Part shown: piece by piece, positions 38,884-51,369 of the stretch
Numbering within the stretch: position 1 is the first letter of the stretch
Layout: the number at the start of each line of letters is the position of its first letter
Notes under the pieces: model-generated
What the model was told of the DNA's origin: nothing
The model's input: the letters and a program-made list of their open reading frames with translations, nothing else
Databases searched by the model: none
NCBI GenBank assembly: GCA_036850595.1
Contig: CM072148.1
Coordinates: forward strand, 8,297,118 to 8,361,117
DNA: 64,000 nt
Origin: Rhyacichthys aspro
Lineage: Eukaryota > Chordata > Actinopteri > Gobiiformes > Rhyacichthyidae
Direction of reading: 5' to 3'
Program-made: the position numbers and the translations under genes

Positions 38884-40558
38884 ATTGGTTTGGGGTTTCA
38901 TGCTCTAGTGTCATCAGATTGATCCTGACTGATGAAATTCATTAATAAATAAGGTAGAGTGAGTCATCATCGTTAAAGTTTCATTTGAATGATTCTAATG
39001 TGGTCTACATGGTCAGAGTTGTGATGTGTGGCAGAGTGAATGTGCAGTATTTCATTCTCTTATCAGAGGAGCGTTTGGTCCCACACTCTGCCTGCAGCTT
39101 CTTGTCACAAGAAAATGTAATATGTACACAGTTCGTATGGCTCATACATTCAAGGCTTTATCTTGATGTGTCGCTTAGCAACCATGTGATTAAAAGAGTA
39201 CACAAGGGAACACCTTCACCTTAGCAAATATATTTCTTTATACAACGATAAGACGACTGGAAGGACACAAAACCCCGACAGGAGAATATCTTATGAGGCT
39301 TTTTACATTCTTAGTTAAGACGTTGACAACATGGACAATGCTATGACCACAAACAACCTGTTAGTCTTTTTTTTTTTCATAGAAGTGATCACTACAAGCA
39401 GTGTCTCCATGAGATCATGTCCAAGCCAGTCCCATTGTGTAACGCTTCATAGGGCAACATTCTTCTCAATAAAAGATATTATCATCCCTACCTGAACCAA
39501 AACAGAAAAGCAAAATAACTATACAGGCTGCATAATTAAACTGCATCTAAACCAGGTATTGACTGATCTTCTTTGCAGGCTACAAATTGATTACTATCTG
39601 AAGATCTTCTTTTTTTATACTTTAGCTGTTATGATCCAGAAACAGTTCATAGAGACATTGAGACTCACAGATTCATTGAGTAATAACTTGCAAATAATAA
39701 TTATGCAACTGATATGTTACCGTGTTCAGGACAATGCCTGCTTTTGTTGAACATGTTCTTTAAATGCAGCAGCCAGACATGTTGTACATTAGTTGTTAAT
39801 GCACCTCCAAATGTGCATTAAGATGAAATGTCTCACCACAAGCTGTGACTTCCCAGAAACTAGAAGTAGGAAACAGATTTTACACTGTGACAACATGCAA
39901 GGCCACAAACAAGACATTATCATTTCACTTTTGGAGCACAAACCATGAAGTCATTCTAGTGAATCAGAACAGGTCTTGTGTTAACTAGCTGTTCATGTCT
40001 GCTCTGTTTGAGAAGTATGTGGATGTCACTGCGCAATATTTCTTTCAACAGACAAAGCATGTTTTCAAAGCCCATGTCAACTTTGAAATGAGATTCAATT
40101 TCATTATAAAAACAAATATTTTACTCTATGTCCCTGTTTTTAATAAATAGCTTTTTCCCGGCATTATGTTGAGACCTCGGCAACATATCTCGCTATTTTG
40201 TGAAGACATTTCAAGGACTTTAATTTTTAGTGCCTTGGGGATATAAACATGTCTGTCTTTTGTACAGCGGAGCATCCATGGGTATTATAGCTCCCATCTG
40301 TGCCCCTGCTTTTCATCACAATGCTTGTATAATAAACATTGATGGCATTTTAGTACATCAAAGTATACACAGTGACACTGCATGTGTGTAGCTGTGTATG
40401 CAGGAATTTTAATGGACATTGGAAAACGGGTAACACAACAAAAGCAGATAATCTGTTTCATAGTAGCATCTGAAAGGGCTTCAATAGCAACTGTTTGCAA
40501 AGGACAGGTTCTTTAAATGAATATCTGGAGGTGAAAGGATTTAATGAGCGTGATCCAA
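38884..40558. other. unique non-coding DNA
   Basis: No gene or clear repeat recognised. Confidence 0.4.
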
Positions 40559-40700
40559 TCAGACCCGCTGGTTAGGCCATGGTTCGGAGCAGTTCAAGAT
40601 GTATTTTTGTGAGTTTATAAAATCACAAATTTTACAAGAATCCAGCTGTAGCACAAAGTAAGTTGACAAGTGGAAGTAGATGTAAAATGTGCTGCAATGT
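40559..40700 (-). mobile_element. remnant homologous to the Tc1-like copy at 45 kb
   Basis: The - strand frame contains VLQLDSCKICDFINSQKYIL, closely matching VLQLDSHEICEFAHSQKSIL at about 45010-45090. At DNA level both share 'ggttaggcca', 'agcagttcaagatg', 'tttttgtgag' and 'gaatccagctg'. The two copies differ at many positions, so they are old. Only the C-terminal side of the frame is preserved here. Confidence 0.5.
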
Positions 40701-42370
40701 ATTGGTGGAATAGAGAGAAATACCTTACACAAATACAATATACACACAGTGGTCCAGGGTTTGGATTTTGCAAATTTAGTTGAACATTGGTGGAAAGATT
40801 GCTTGATGTAAAAAAAATCTAAAGTGATCAGGCACGACTTTATTGAGATATAACGCCAATCAGAAATTAGCCAAATATAAGCTGTTTGATTGTAAATAAA
40901 AATATAATATTGCTTGCTCTTATTTCCTCCATTAGCTGGAGGAGGTTGGGGCTGTGGATGGGCCTCTGAACCCTAGACTTAGAACCTGTGTCTGTAGTAA
41001 GTCTTAATGGTAAAGTGCTGATTGTAGTTCCTTGTTGAGGTAATGGGCAGAACGTTTGTATTGGATGATTTTGTGTATTTTCAGCAATCTAACTTTCCAA
41101 ACCAAATTCCGACCTTGTATTGCAACACACCATTACGCTGTGTATGTACGTGTATATTATACTATATATTTACTTGACAACATACATCTAAATTAATGGC
41201 ACATTTAGTTATTATTGGAAAAACAGTTAAAAAAAACGGGAAATGCTATAAATAGAGCAAGAGTGAAACGCCAATAACCAGGAAAACAGTTTTACAGACG
41301 CCGAGCTGCACAGGCTGGCTTCACAATTCCTTGAGTTATGTCTCTAAGGGAAATAGAAAATACTAGATGTGGTAATCCTTGTTCCATAATGATCCAGTCT
41401 TATCCCATATGCCTTTGCACTCATATTAAATAGATTCATATCCCAGCGAGAACACAGTTAATTCAGTCTCAATTATTCCTTTGATGTCTGTGACAAGAAG
41501 AGAAATATATTTGATGGGAAGGCTTTCTCATATGGCCTTGATGACTTGAGTCTAACACTACATTTTCTGAGAGGAACATGGATAATGAATGTTTTTAATG
41601 AGAAACTGTATGTTTCTGAAATGTGACAGGGAGTGGTCAAATAAAACTGGTTTGTGGTTCAAAGTGTCTTACTGTGAAACAATTACATTAGGGGCACCAT
41701 TATTCACGTTCGACAGACATTGTTAACACATGTAAAACTACTACCGTTTGTAGTTGAAATGCATCTCATTACATTTAGTCATGATAATGCAGTAAAGAGG
41801 ATCTGTTTTACACAACAAGTGATCCTAGCAGTGTTAGCTGTAATTAGTGGAGCACTAAAGGGACACTCAGGATGCTCCAAATCATGAAGCTGATGTAAAA
41901 GCAAAGCATGTCATTAGCCAGTGATACTAACAATCAGTCTGATCACTATGACATGGTTTCCACTGAACAGTACAGTACAGATCAGGGCAGTACTGCTGGA
42001 GGACATCGCTCTTTTAATTCTTCTTAGGGCCAACACCTCTTTATTACAAAACAAGGATAACATGAGAAAATGTTCAAAATGTTGCCTCAGTTCTGGATTC
42101 TCTATTTCTGCAAATCAACAGACGCCAGTATTTTGCCCCACTTTTTATGAATCTTATTCTTCTGTTTGTACCCCAGTGGTTGGTTGATGAAAGTGGTGGC
42201 TCATTTGAGAACCTTTATATTCCTTTTGGAAATGGAAAAAAACATTAAAGCTTGCTGCACTGACCTGACCTGACATCTGGTAAACCCTAGTGCTAGAGGA
42301 AGGTAGTGACAGAGGCATCACAGGGGCAACATGGCACAGATGCATTTGATCATGAATGAATTTGGGTTTA
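40701..42370. other. unique non-coding DNA
   Basis: No gene recognised; AT-rich, with TATA-like runs near 41150-41170. Confidence 0.4.
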
Positions 42371-42512
42371 GGGTAACTCATAATTGCCCATAGCAAATGA
42401 ATGGGAGTGTGAATAGTTGTCTTTTGCTTGGCCATGTGGTTAACTGGGGATTTTCATTTTCACACCCTAAGCAGCTGAGATGGGCTTCAACCCCTACGAC
42501 CTGTGTACTGTC
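42371..42512 (+). mobile_element. decayed teleost retroposon 3' segment
   Basis: 'gggtaactcataattgccca', 'gggagtgtgaatagttgtct' and 'cagctgagatgggcttcaac' followed by 'ccctacgacc' match in order the fish repeat consensus 'attgcccata...gtgtgaatggttgtct...cagctgggataggctccagcc...ccgcgacc'. It overlaps in content with the copy at 30740-30880, which carries the next segment downstream. Confidence 0.5.
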
Positions 42513-44369
42513 TAGTTAATGTACAAATGCCCCTGCTTCACTGAAACATGCAGCCGTATATTGTTTGTCAGAGTGTTTTTCATGTGCAGCAGTGCCTGAG
42601 TTTACACACAACCACAACAGTCAAATAAAAGAATTTATTCAGACTGAATTGTGTGGTTTTGTTGAATAGAAAATGGCTGAACAAGACTGCAGAGACCTTA
42701 TTCATGATGTGTCTGCCAGGAGAAAGCGTTGCAGAGGATTGCACTACCCCTGCCAAGCAGCTGAGCAAAGATTTGAATTCGATTTATGCATAAAGGTCTT
42801 AAAACAGACAGCTTTTTCAAGATATTTGAATGAATAAAAAAAGCAACATTGATGTAGCTGTAGCTGAGACTCAGCTGCATGTTTGGTATTGGTTATGGTC
42901 TGAAGAACAGAGTTTGATGTGAACAAAAAGCTCGGGAGCAGAGAGAAAGGAAACACCAAGGATCAGTGAGTGCTTGTATTTTCTGCTCTTGTGTTCAGAA
43001 CTGAAGATGATTACTTATCTGTTTATTTTCACACCACACATGCTGCATATAAATCTGCTATCCCATTAGATATGAAGTTCTTTTTTTTATGAAGGTACAA
43101 ATAGTCAATGAACAGAAAGGTTTTTGTTTCACTTATGTCATTTTCAGTTTCTCAGTAGTTAAGGCACACAAAGTTGCAAAGAGTTCTGTATTATGTCAGT
43201 GGGATTAATATGCAGCAACATACATGAAACCTTATTAATAATGTCATCTTTTTCTATTCACCAAAATGCTGTCAGTCAGATGGAAGCAGTATACACTGTG
43301 CAGATTGGGCATAGCCTTTCAAGTAGAACTAATGCAGCACAGTGCAGTCAGCCACCGTGATATCTATATATGTTGACATTTTCATTTAGAAGAGAGAAAA
43401 TGGCTGGTTTGGCACTTTGTGCAACTGTTCTGGTGGTGACAGGATGATTCCCTTTGGGGGGATTTTTGTCTCAATTTCAATAATGTTTCAAATCACTCAG
43501 GACGTAAAATTGTGCCTTCAAGAATATTATTTTAAAAGGATTTGAGGATTCGATGAAAAGTGCCACTATACCCTTATAGACACCTACAGGAAAAGGCTTT
43601 GCACGTTCTAAATTCAGAGGTCATTTTGAAAAGGTTAATATAATTGTTGAAATGGTATGTGCTATTAAAATTTATACTGTTATTCATATTCAGAAAGGGA
43701 AGGTGAAGAAATTACTGGGGCTATCGGTAGCCTTTGACATGGATGTAAGGAAGGAGTTTCGTTCATTTAAATGAATAAATCCACGAGGCTGTCATCTCCA
43801 GAGACGTGGCCAAATATAATTATACCTTAGCAGGTGATGTGGCAGAGAAGCTCAGTGGTGACAGAGCAAATTACAGCTCCATGTTTAATTTGAACACACA
43901 ATAATGTAAAATCACATCAGGTTCATATGATTAGATATTCTGCTGGTGAATCCGAAGGACTGACTGATTGCTGTGGGAGCACAGTAATAAAAAGCTGCAG
44001 CAAAGGGTGTTCCACACCACTTCAGTCCCCAATGAATAGGAAAGAGGAAGAGAAACCAAGTCTAATACATTTATGTGATAAGACTAAAATGTCATGGGAC
44101 TGTTATAAAACAAACCAAATTTATCTGCATGAAACCCATCAGCACTGGTTCTGACTGGTGCTCAACATTTATCATACGCTTCTTCTGCTGCTGCTGTGAT
44201 AATGTTAATAAGCCAAAGGGCAGACAGTTTCCCTATATGTTTTTTTTTTTTTTTCCCAAGCATGAAAGTAAAAAATGCAAAAACAATGAAAAACGTGCAT
44301 CTCTTTCTCATCTTGACTCAGATTCATTAGGTAATAGTATGAATGAATAATTATTTTGACAATTAAGCA
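42513..44369. other. unique non-coding DNA
   Basis: A T-run at about 44240-44254. No gene recognised. Confidence 0.4.
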
Positions 44370-44964
44370 TCAATACTTTGAGACCTGACAGTGGAACTTT
44401 AAAAACAAGATAAATACCAGTGGTGGCAAGTCTATGTAGCTCATATTATTGACATAATAAACTGGCCACTTGATAACAGCAGATGTATGAGCAGATAGAG
44501 ACATGAGCAGGACCAGCAGAGGTGAGGACTGGAGATGTGTGTAAACAACACATGATACAGTTAAAGAGAGGATCTGCTGCTGGGACCTTGGACCTTTGGC
44601 AGATGGATTAAGACTGTATCCAGAAACTTTTCTCTCAATGTTGTCATTGTTCTGTAGATCACACCAGCAGCAGGGGCCTATAGCTGCATACAGCATACAT
44701 GAGACCTGTTCAAACCCATCCTCAAGCAAATATTGTATTATTTGACTGATCTGTTTTTGTACAGAAAATGGCCAAAGGAGAACAGTGAGTCTCTTAGAGA
44801 CTGTTTCGAGGCTACAGCTTGTGCATAGATGTGATGAAAAGGTGTAACCTGACTTTGCCAGATAGAACTGATCTGGGTTGGCTCCCATGGAAAGTGTTCT
44901 GCTCTGAGTAACTGCAGTTTTATGGTAAAACAGCCAACACATCTTCAAACCTAAAACACACTTT

Positions 44965-45440
44965 CTACCCCACACACCGGCCGGTTAGGCCAGGGTGCAG
45001 ACCACCTCTTCTTTGCTTAGAGCAGTTCAAGATGGATTTTTGTGAGTGCGCAAACTCACAAATCTCATGAGAATCCAGCTGCAGCACAAGGTTAGGAAAA
45101 GTAGACTCAGTGATGGCGATGTGCCAAGGTCCTGTGGCTGTAAAACGAGCCCAAACCACCAGCCCTCCACTACTGCTGGTGTCAGTTGCTTTGAGGTGTT
45201 TCTACTAAATGCTGTTTAGTTTTTGGCAAACATGGTGCTAGACACTGAGGTGAAACAACCACAGCATTTCTAGGACATTGCTTATTGCAACCCTTTGAAA
45301 CAAACCATCCTTGTACACATATGTGCTGTTATTTAACACTCTCAGTGAGGCCTATAGAGTTTGAGAGGTAGCGTTTAGTTTTTTGTGTTTCTTTGAACAT
45401 TCCACTTTTGGAAAGCCTGCCTTGAATTACAGGTAAATAT
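44965..45440 (-). pseudogene. Tc1/mariner-like transposase remnant
   Basis: The - strand translation contains GGLVVWARFTATGPWHIAIT followed by EST. This matches the block of fish Tc1-like transposases around the second catalytic aspartate region (usual form 'GGGxxxWxCFxAxGPGxLxxxEST'). Further 5' on the same strand, plus-strand phrases 'gcaaccctttgaaacaaacc' and 'gaggcctatagagtttgag' match the upstream part of the same transposase family as I remember it. Stops and frameshifts break the frame, and neither terminal inverted repeats nor the DNA-binding domain are intact. It is an inactive, 3'-diverged relic; the part at 44985-45100 recurs at 40559-40690. Confidence 0.6.
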
Positions 45441-48400
45441 AGACTTTATTCTGGGGTCAGAAGTGTAAATTGCTATTGCTATGTTTTTGTGTACACTGAA
45501 ATGGCAGTAGATGCTAGCATTAATTTAAAATTGTAAATGGTATGAGAAAGGTCATGCAGGTTTGAAAAATGTGCAATGTAACCCTTGAATCACAGTTGTG
45601 TTGTTTTACACTTTGAGTGTTTATTGAATGGCTGTTCCCTCTGGAATCAGTGTCGGCAGAAAATATTCACTTTATTATGTTTCTAAAAAGAAATGTGTTA
45701 TGAAGTAAGAGTACAGTGTACTGGGAAGAGAATTATATTCAATCTTGGCACGTCTACAGGTCACCTTTTAGTTTAAATGGCCTTCCTATAGTTAAACTCA
45801 GAGTATCCAGAGTTTAAACAGGACAAAACCTCTGTGAGCGCCACTGATCATTCTTGGAGCAGAGGTATTTGTGGCTGTATAATGTTATTAAAGAGACATT
45901 AGTAGTCTGGGACCTGGCTCAGCAGGGAGCACACACAAAAGTGCTTTTTATTTGTTTTATACGCCTGTGTGCTTGTCTTAAATAGGCCACACCATCAATA
46001 TTACATTAATGTGAACAGCACATTGAGAGAGTTAGCAATAGCTTCAAATCATAAACCGATTTGAGCTCTCTAAATTAATAATGGCATTTTTAACATGCAT
46101 GAATTTTAATTTTTAGCAACAGGCAATTATGCACATTGTAATTAATGAATTCTTTTTCATCTTTGTTCAATTAAAAGGGTTCAGCCACTCATTGTGTTTG
46201 CTGCCATATATCTGCTAAAAACAAGACTAGCATTTACTGACTTCAGTCAAATCCACATTGCTAACTCCACTGACTGCAGTAAACAGGGGTCTTTTATGTT
46301 TTGTTATGCATCATTCTAAGGGACGCACAGGGATGTGTAGCCTGAAGCATTTGCATATTTCTATGGCTATGTATATTATAGATCAATGGCATATTTTATT
46401 CTACAAAGCTTCAGTATCATCTTCACATTATTCTGGCCTAAAGTTTGTTTTTGGATTGCTAAAAACATGGTTGAGGAAAGCAGCTACTTCTTCATCTAGC
46501 CTCTCGACTGGGCTGCTATAAAAGCCTTCTTAAATAGGTTAACACACTTATCTACATTACACATTTGCTTGTATCTTATATTCTAACTCAAGACGAGGAT
46601 GACTTTGGCAGACACCGTCACTGTTCAGCAGCAGTGCAACTTTATTTTCCTCTAATCTCCTCATGTTCTCCCCAAGGACATTATTTGTGCTCCTTTTCAT
46701 CAACAATTTCCGGGAAATGAACACTTCCAATTCCTAGAGTCCTATATACCAAATTCCCTTAGGTGATCCAGTGTTCTCATGGGAGCCAGGGGTGGTGCGA
46801 ATGAGGCCTTTTAAATCAGATTTCAAGACCAGGCTCACTCATGCATATACCAGACAACGTGACATTACCAGTGCTTCAAAAACACTGAAAAAAAACACAG
46901 AGGCAGCTGTTGAATGCAACACACCACCCTTACAGTTTTAAACAGCTTCACCAAAACATGTTGTTACGGTGTTGAGATGTGAATGTAAAGTCGACAGTAT
47001 GAAGCCTTTATTTTTCTACTTTCATCCTTTTGCATACTCTTACATTGTGCATTTTGCAGTCATAAACCTACACCTGACACGGTCAAGTTTTCATAGCTGT
47101 GATTATTCTCAGCTTATATTAAAGTACTTACAGTCGCTTCCTGCTCTTTTGGTTTGAATACCCAATCAACCCTTATTTCAGGAGCCAGAGAAGTGGAAGT
47201 GAGAAACTGTTCTGTGTGTGGGTGAGCTTAAAGAACGGTGAGATACAGCACAGTTATATGTTTGAAGTTTTGTTCATGAACACTTTCTTAGAAATACAGG
47301 AATATAGGAACATAGGCTGCCTGTATTATTATTCTTTTAGTACTGGACTCGAAGTGACAAAGAACAACTGAAAGAACAGGAAAGTTCACTGAGGATAAAA
47401 AAATAAAAAATCCTGCATTTTGAAATGTCATTAGTTTTACAGCAGTCTCAGAGCAAATTCTGGGTTGCACACAGATCAGAATAAAAATCTGTTGCTAATG
47501 CACACTGAGCCTTGTTAGTTGATGTAATTGTGTTTTCACTGGTGCCATTAGAAGTCCAGTCTAGTGTTGTAGAAGTATGTATATGTCACCTCATGCTCTT
47601 TGGTCCCTCTTTACACTGCAGTTCTGGCCCAAACAGGAATACTCTATTTGGGCCGATTACATGTCCATTAGTGTAGGTTTAAGATAATCAGAACTAAGTT
47701 GATGGTCCTGCTCAGTTACAGTTAGTGTGTCATGTTTATAGTTCAACACCAAACTCAAGAGGGGATGTCCTGAATCTTTCATTCCAGACACTGATGAGGT
47801 TTTTGACATTTCTAATTACATTTTGATGCAATTTTATGACTGCCATTATCCTTGACATGTCACCCACTGATAGTATCAAAAGTTACTGATGCCCTGGTCA
47901 CGCTGTCCCACTGCTATTTGCACTCCCTCGGAGGTGAGTGGATGAGACCCTGAGCTGGAGAGCAGCCAAACCATGGCAGGCACATTAGAGAGTTGTAAGC
48001 ACAAAGTAAGGTCACACTCAAACTTAAGTGGCCAAGACTGTGAACCTGTGCCCTGCACGCTGAAGAGGTTAATGGGGATTAACAATGAAGGGCTCACTCC
48101 AGACACAGTGCTGTGTTGTCTGTTTTTAAAGTGAGCTCACACTTGACATACACCAAGGCCAGCCGATAAACAAAGCAAAAGGAGGAAATAGGGTTTTCTC
48201 TTGAAATCCAGATGGTTTCAATTGATGCTTGGGATTTACGCTGACAGAGTGTTGGTGTGTGATTGATAAAAGTAGCATATTGTGACATGAACCCATTTCA
48301 GTTTAGGCTGGGTCAGTAATCTTCTCCTCAAGGCCAACTTACAGATCACTGCACAGGTAAAATGTCAGGGCAGCACTAAGCCATGTACAAGGCCTTATAA

Positions 48401-48519
48401 CTAAACCCATACAGTTTTGGCCATAACTAAATTATTCTTTTACCCTTTAAGGGGATAATCCAACATTTTCTAAAAGAGTCTGTGCGATTCTCTACATCAG
48501 CACACCCCTAGTGTGGTTG
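45441..48519. other. unique DNA, CNE-like 45960-46210
   Basis: No exon recognised. About 45960-46210 is very AT-rich with stacked homeobox cores (TTAATAATGG, CAATTATGCAC, GTAATTAATGAATT) and reads like a developmental enhancer. Confidence 0.35.
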
Positions 48520-48815
48520 AGCAGACAGGAGCAATGACCCTTTGTTTTGTGTTGCAGCTAATGGGGCCAGAAAAATATGCTTTTGACCTATCACAGTTTT
48601 TTATTCATTTATACAACCCCAGAACTTCCTTTTCACTTACACAAGGACCTCTAGTCTGCCATCTGAACCGAAATATGGGCCATGCTTCAACGAGATATAT
48701 TGTGAAAATATCCTTAATTGATCACAAACATTTACTTTGAAGTAATACAATTTTTCATGTGCTATGTGTTTGAATCAATACATTGTGAGTCCCTTTGGTG
48801 TTGCTCCTGTCTGCT
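48520..48815. mobile_element. 296-bp inverted-repeat element (MITE-like)
   Basis: AGCAGACAGGAGCAA at 48520-48534 is exactly mirrored by its reverse complement at 48801-48815. Flanking bases are partly similar. The interior is AT-rich without a useful frame. The same 15-mer, extended to AGCAGACAGGAGCAATGAC, recurs at 54841-54859. This suggests a short repeat family with these arms; no target duplication was found. Confidence 0.4.
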
Positions 48816-49554
48816 TCACTAACCTGTGCTAACAACTATCTACTGTAAATTATCTATCAAGTTGTTTCAAATAAAACCATGTTCACAAAATATTATAGTG
48901 TTGCTTTAATATTACTACTGTTCTCACTAAAGTACAATACGCAAAATAAAATTCATGACACTTCAGGTAGAGGTTCTAAAAACCGAAGTATGATTGCAGC
49001 CCTTTTTGGTGAAAAAAGTCAAACAAAAACCCTTTGACTTGAGTTGGATACAAAATTGTAACATACTGTAAAGAGTTGCTTTGTGTTTATCTATGGAGAA
49101 GAATTTTTGAAGGAAAAGCTATGGAGTCTTGGCATCTTCAAAACTAATTTCCACCCAGAGCTGTCTGAGCACTGTGCTGCTGCGCCAGTGAAGTAGTCAG
49201 AAGTAGCACAGAAAAATGTGAGGGGAAGTTATGTACTAACCCAGAGATTTAAAAGAGATTTGATATAACACATTGTGTTCAAGTTCAACACCTCCAGACA
49301 CAGGTGTCTCAGTGTTCCAGCATCATGGGCATGATTTAATAGTTCACTTCAAGAGGGTTGTTAAAAGGCACAGTGGAAACTTATGAAATTGTATTGTTTG
49401 TTTTAGCTACTTTTTTCAGCACCAGAAAAACAGCTAACAAAGAAAAATTAAACACGAGGCAGGGTAGAAATAGAATAAATTGCAATATATCTGCTACAAC
49501 ATGTGCTAGTTGCTATATTTATATGACACAACTGTGTAAAGATTAAAGGTGGGT
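48816..49554. other. probable decayed repeat and unique DNA
   Basis: About 49200-49340 reads like a continuation of an interspersed repeat and shows a faint parallel ('gaagttatgtactaaccc') with 55050-55075 ('gaagttgtaatactaacc'). No gene. Confidence 0.3.
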
Positions 49555-49700
49555 GTGTCTGTTTTAGTGTTTCAGTGACACCTGGTGGCAAAAGTGCAGA
49601 TTGCAAGACTACCTCTCACCCTTTATTTAGAGTACACGGACTGCTATGGAGCCCATGCCATTTGTCGGCTGTAGGAACGAGAACAGGAAGTTTTGACTTG
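49555..49700. mobile_element. possible decayed fish interspersed repeat
   Basis: 'gacacctggtggcaaaagtg' followed by 'cagattgcaagactacctct' resembles a widespread fish repeat with 'gacatctagtggt...gcagattgcaacc...cctcacccct'. Boundaries and class are not determined. Confidence 0.3.
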
Positions 49701-49850
49701 TTATTATTACGCTCTGTTTTGTTCAAGTGCTGATTAGAGTGATCCTACACAATCCTTTCACGTTTACAATATTGCCACCTTTTGAAAGGAAACGTGCAGG
49801 AATCTGTTTTTAAACGTCCTTTTGCCTCTGTTTTGTTGTTCCCTTCTCAG

Positions 49851-50018
49851 GGCTTTTCATCACTTACTTTTCGCCTACCTCTGGCCTATCAGTGCCTCCT
49901 AAGTTCATCGTTCCATCTTTGTGCTGCTGCTGCGAATGCTGTGACTAATCTGCTGGCAGAGCCTCCGAGGGCCCCTTGTGGTGGTGCCTCTTCACCGAGG
50001 ACGCGTGTGATTGATTGA
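49851..50018 (+). CDS. candidate 3'-terminal exon, 56 codons
   Basis: A very good acceptor (pyrimidine run ending cccttctcag at 49850) is followed in phase 0 by an open frame starting GFSSLTFRLPLAYQC, passing through an alanine-rich stretch (CAAAANAVTNLLAEPP) and ending RTRVID before TGA at 50016. GC rises inside the frame compared with both flanks. The protein is not recognised; a lncRNA exon or chance frame remains possible. A further exon-like segment lies 1.2 kb downstream on the same strand. Confidence 0.2.
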   Translation, partial: GFSSLTFRLPLAYQCLLSSSFHLCAAAANAVTNLLAEPPRAPCGGASSPRTRVID

Positions 50019-51202
50019 ACCTGGGGAAAACTTTGTCAGGCTGGCCATCACCGCTGGATCTCTCGCCTGATAATAAATTCCCTCTTCCCTGGAGTGCCAT
50101 GGGGAGACACCAGTGTCACGCGGTGTGTTTTCATGACACATGGTACTCTCGACTATTACAGTAGATCTAGAGTTGGCTTTGTTTTAGACATACAGCCCAC
50201 TCTCATTACATTCCACTGCTCCTTTGTCCCTGACCCTGAAATAGAGAATACATTATTCATTCACAGGGTGTGTTTAAACTAATGTGGAAAGCCTTAGCGT
50301 GAACAGAGCTGTGTCTAAAACAGAAACAAATGGTAAAATTGGTTTGAACTGTGCAACAGATAATTTCAGAGTCGACCCTCTCTTGGTGCTAAGCCTAGTA
50401 TGCATATCAGATTATTCCTGGGAAGAATAAAAGGGGGAATTACTTTTATCGGAAAAGTGTCATGACAAATTGATTCCCTCACTTAAATTCCAGACTGTGG
50501 ACAGAACATTGCAGGTTGGCTGTTTCTCTCTATAAGTGGGCCATTTTCTTTTTCCTTCACAGATCAACGGCGCAGGCTCATTAGGAATTCCGAGGTAGAC
50601 CCCTGTGCCAAAATGCGCAAGTGCCAGCAGCCCCTTTTGTACCGCACACGTGTTCATTCATCAAGTCTGATCGTGATGGCTGTGGAGCACAAGTCCATGT
50701 AAAAGCACTCTGAGGTAGGTCTGTCATTGGGCTCATTGATTCTTAATGAGGTGTGTCACCGTCTGCACAGCACTGCCTCTAATCTATAGGATGTGATAAT
50801 GTTATATATTATGATAATTAGCAATGTGAAGTGTTTACATTCAGCCGTAACGCTATAAAGAATAAAAACCTCTAATCTCCAAATGCCCACATTGTTCTAA
50901 AGGCTTTTTGAACAGAATATGTAATAGGCACTCTTCACCTAAGTGGTTATTAACTGAACTGAATATAATTGACTTGATATATTCGATAAGTTTCCTTTTT
51001 GCTTCGTGACCAAAATGACCTTTTATTGGTACACAAATTCCAAAGACAATGGTGCATGGTGTTGGAAGGGACAGCGTACTGTAGTTTTCCGCTAGAACGA
51101 TTACAGGGCCTTTGTGAAAATCCTTTGCCAAGTTGTTAACATTCATAGATAAAATGAAATGTTATCTCTAATAGCTTTTTTTTTTATTATTTGGACCCAC
51201 AG
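50019..51202. other. unique DNA, possible regulatory
   Basis: About 50390-51170 is repeat-free and may be conserved non-coding sequence. An isolated donor-like GAGGTAGGT lies near 50712. Confidence 0.35.
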
Positions 51203-51369
51203 ACATCACTGAGAGGATGCAATATTAAAATGAAGAAGGGCAGTGAGCTGTGGAAGGGGCTGAAAGCTGGAGGGTACAGGCAGGCGTCAAAAGCCAGGCG
51301 CGTTTTAGCCTGTGATTCAGCTCAACAACAAGGAGTTTCTGTGACTGGGTGTTACAAAAAGAGCTTGAG
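51203..51369 (+). other. candidate internal exon, 167 bp
   Basis: A T-rich tract and 'ggacccacag' form the acceptor at 51202, and GAG followed by GTAAGT forms a perfect consensus donor at 51370. Between them one frame is open throughout (TSLRGCNIKMKKGSELWKGL, then KAGGYRQAS and on to YKKSL). Acceptor, donor, typical internal-exon length and an open frame together are more than the surrounding DNA offers. The peptide is basic and unrecognised, so the exon could be coding or part of a lncRNA. Confidence 0.3.

Noticed and set aside
42170..42195. CAGTGGTTGGTTGAT as a hAT left terminus
   Set aside because: No partner end and no repeated octamer.
44370..44975. 201-codon - strand frame as a real gene
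   Set aside because: No domain, unusual composition and no start or splice context; kept only as a finding.
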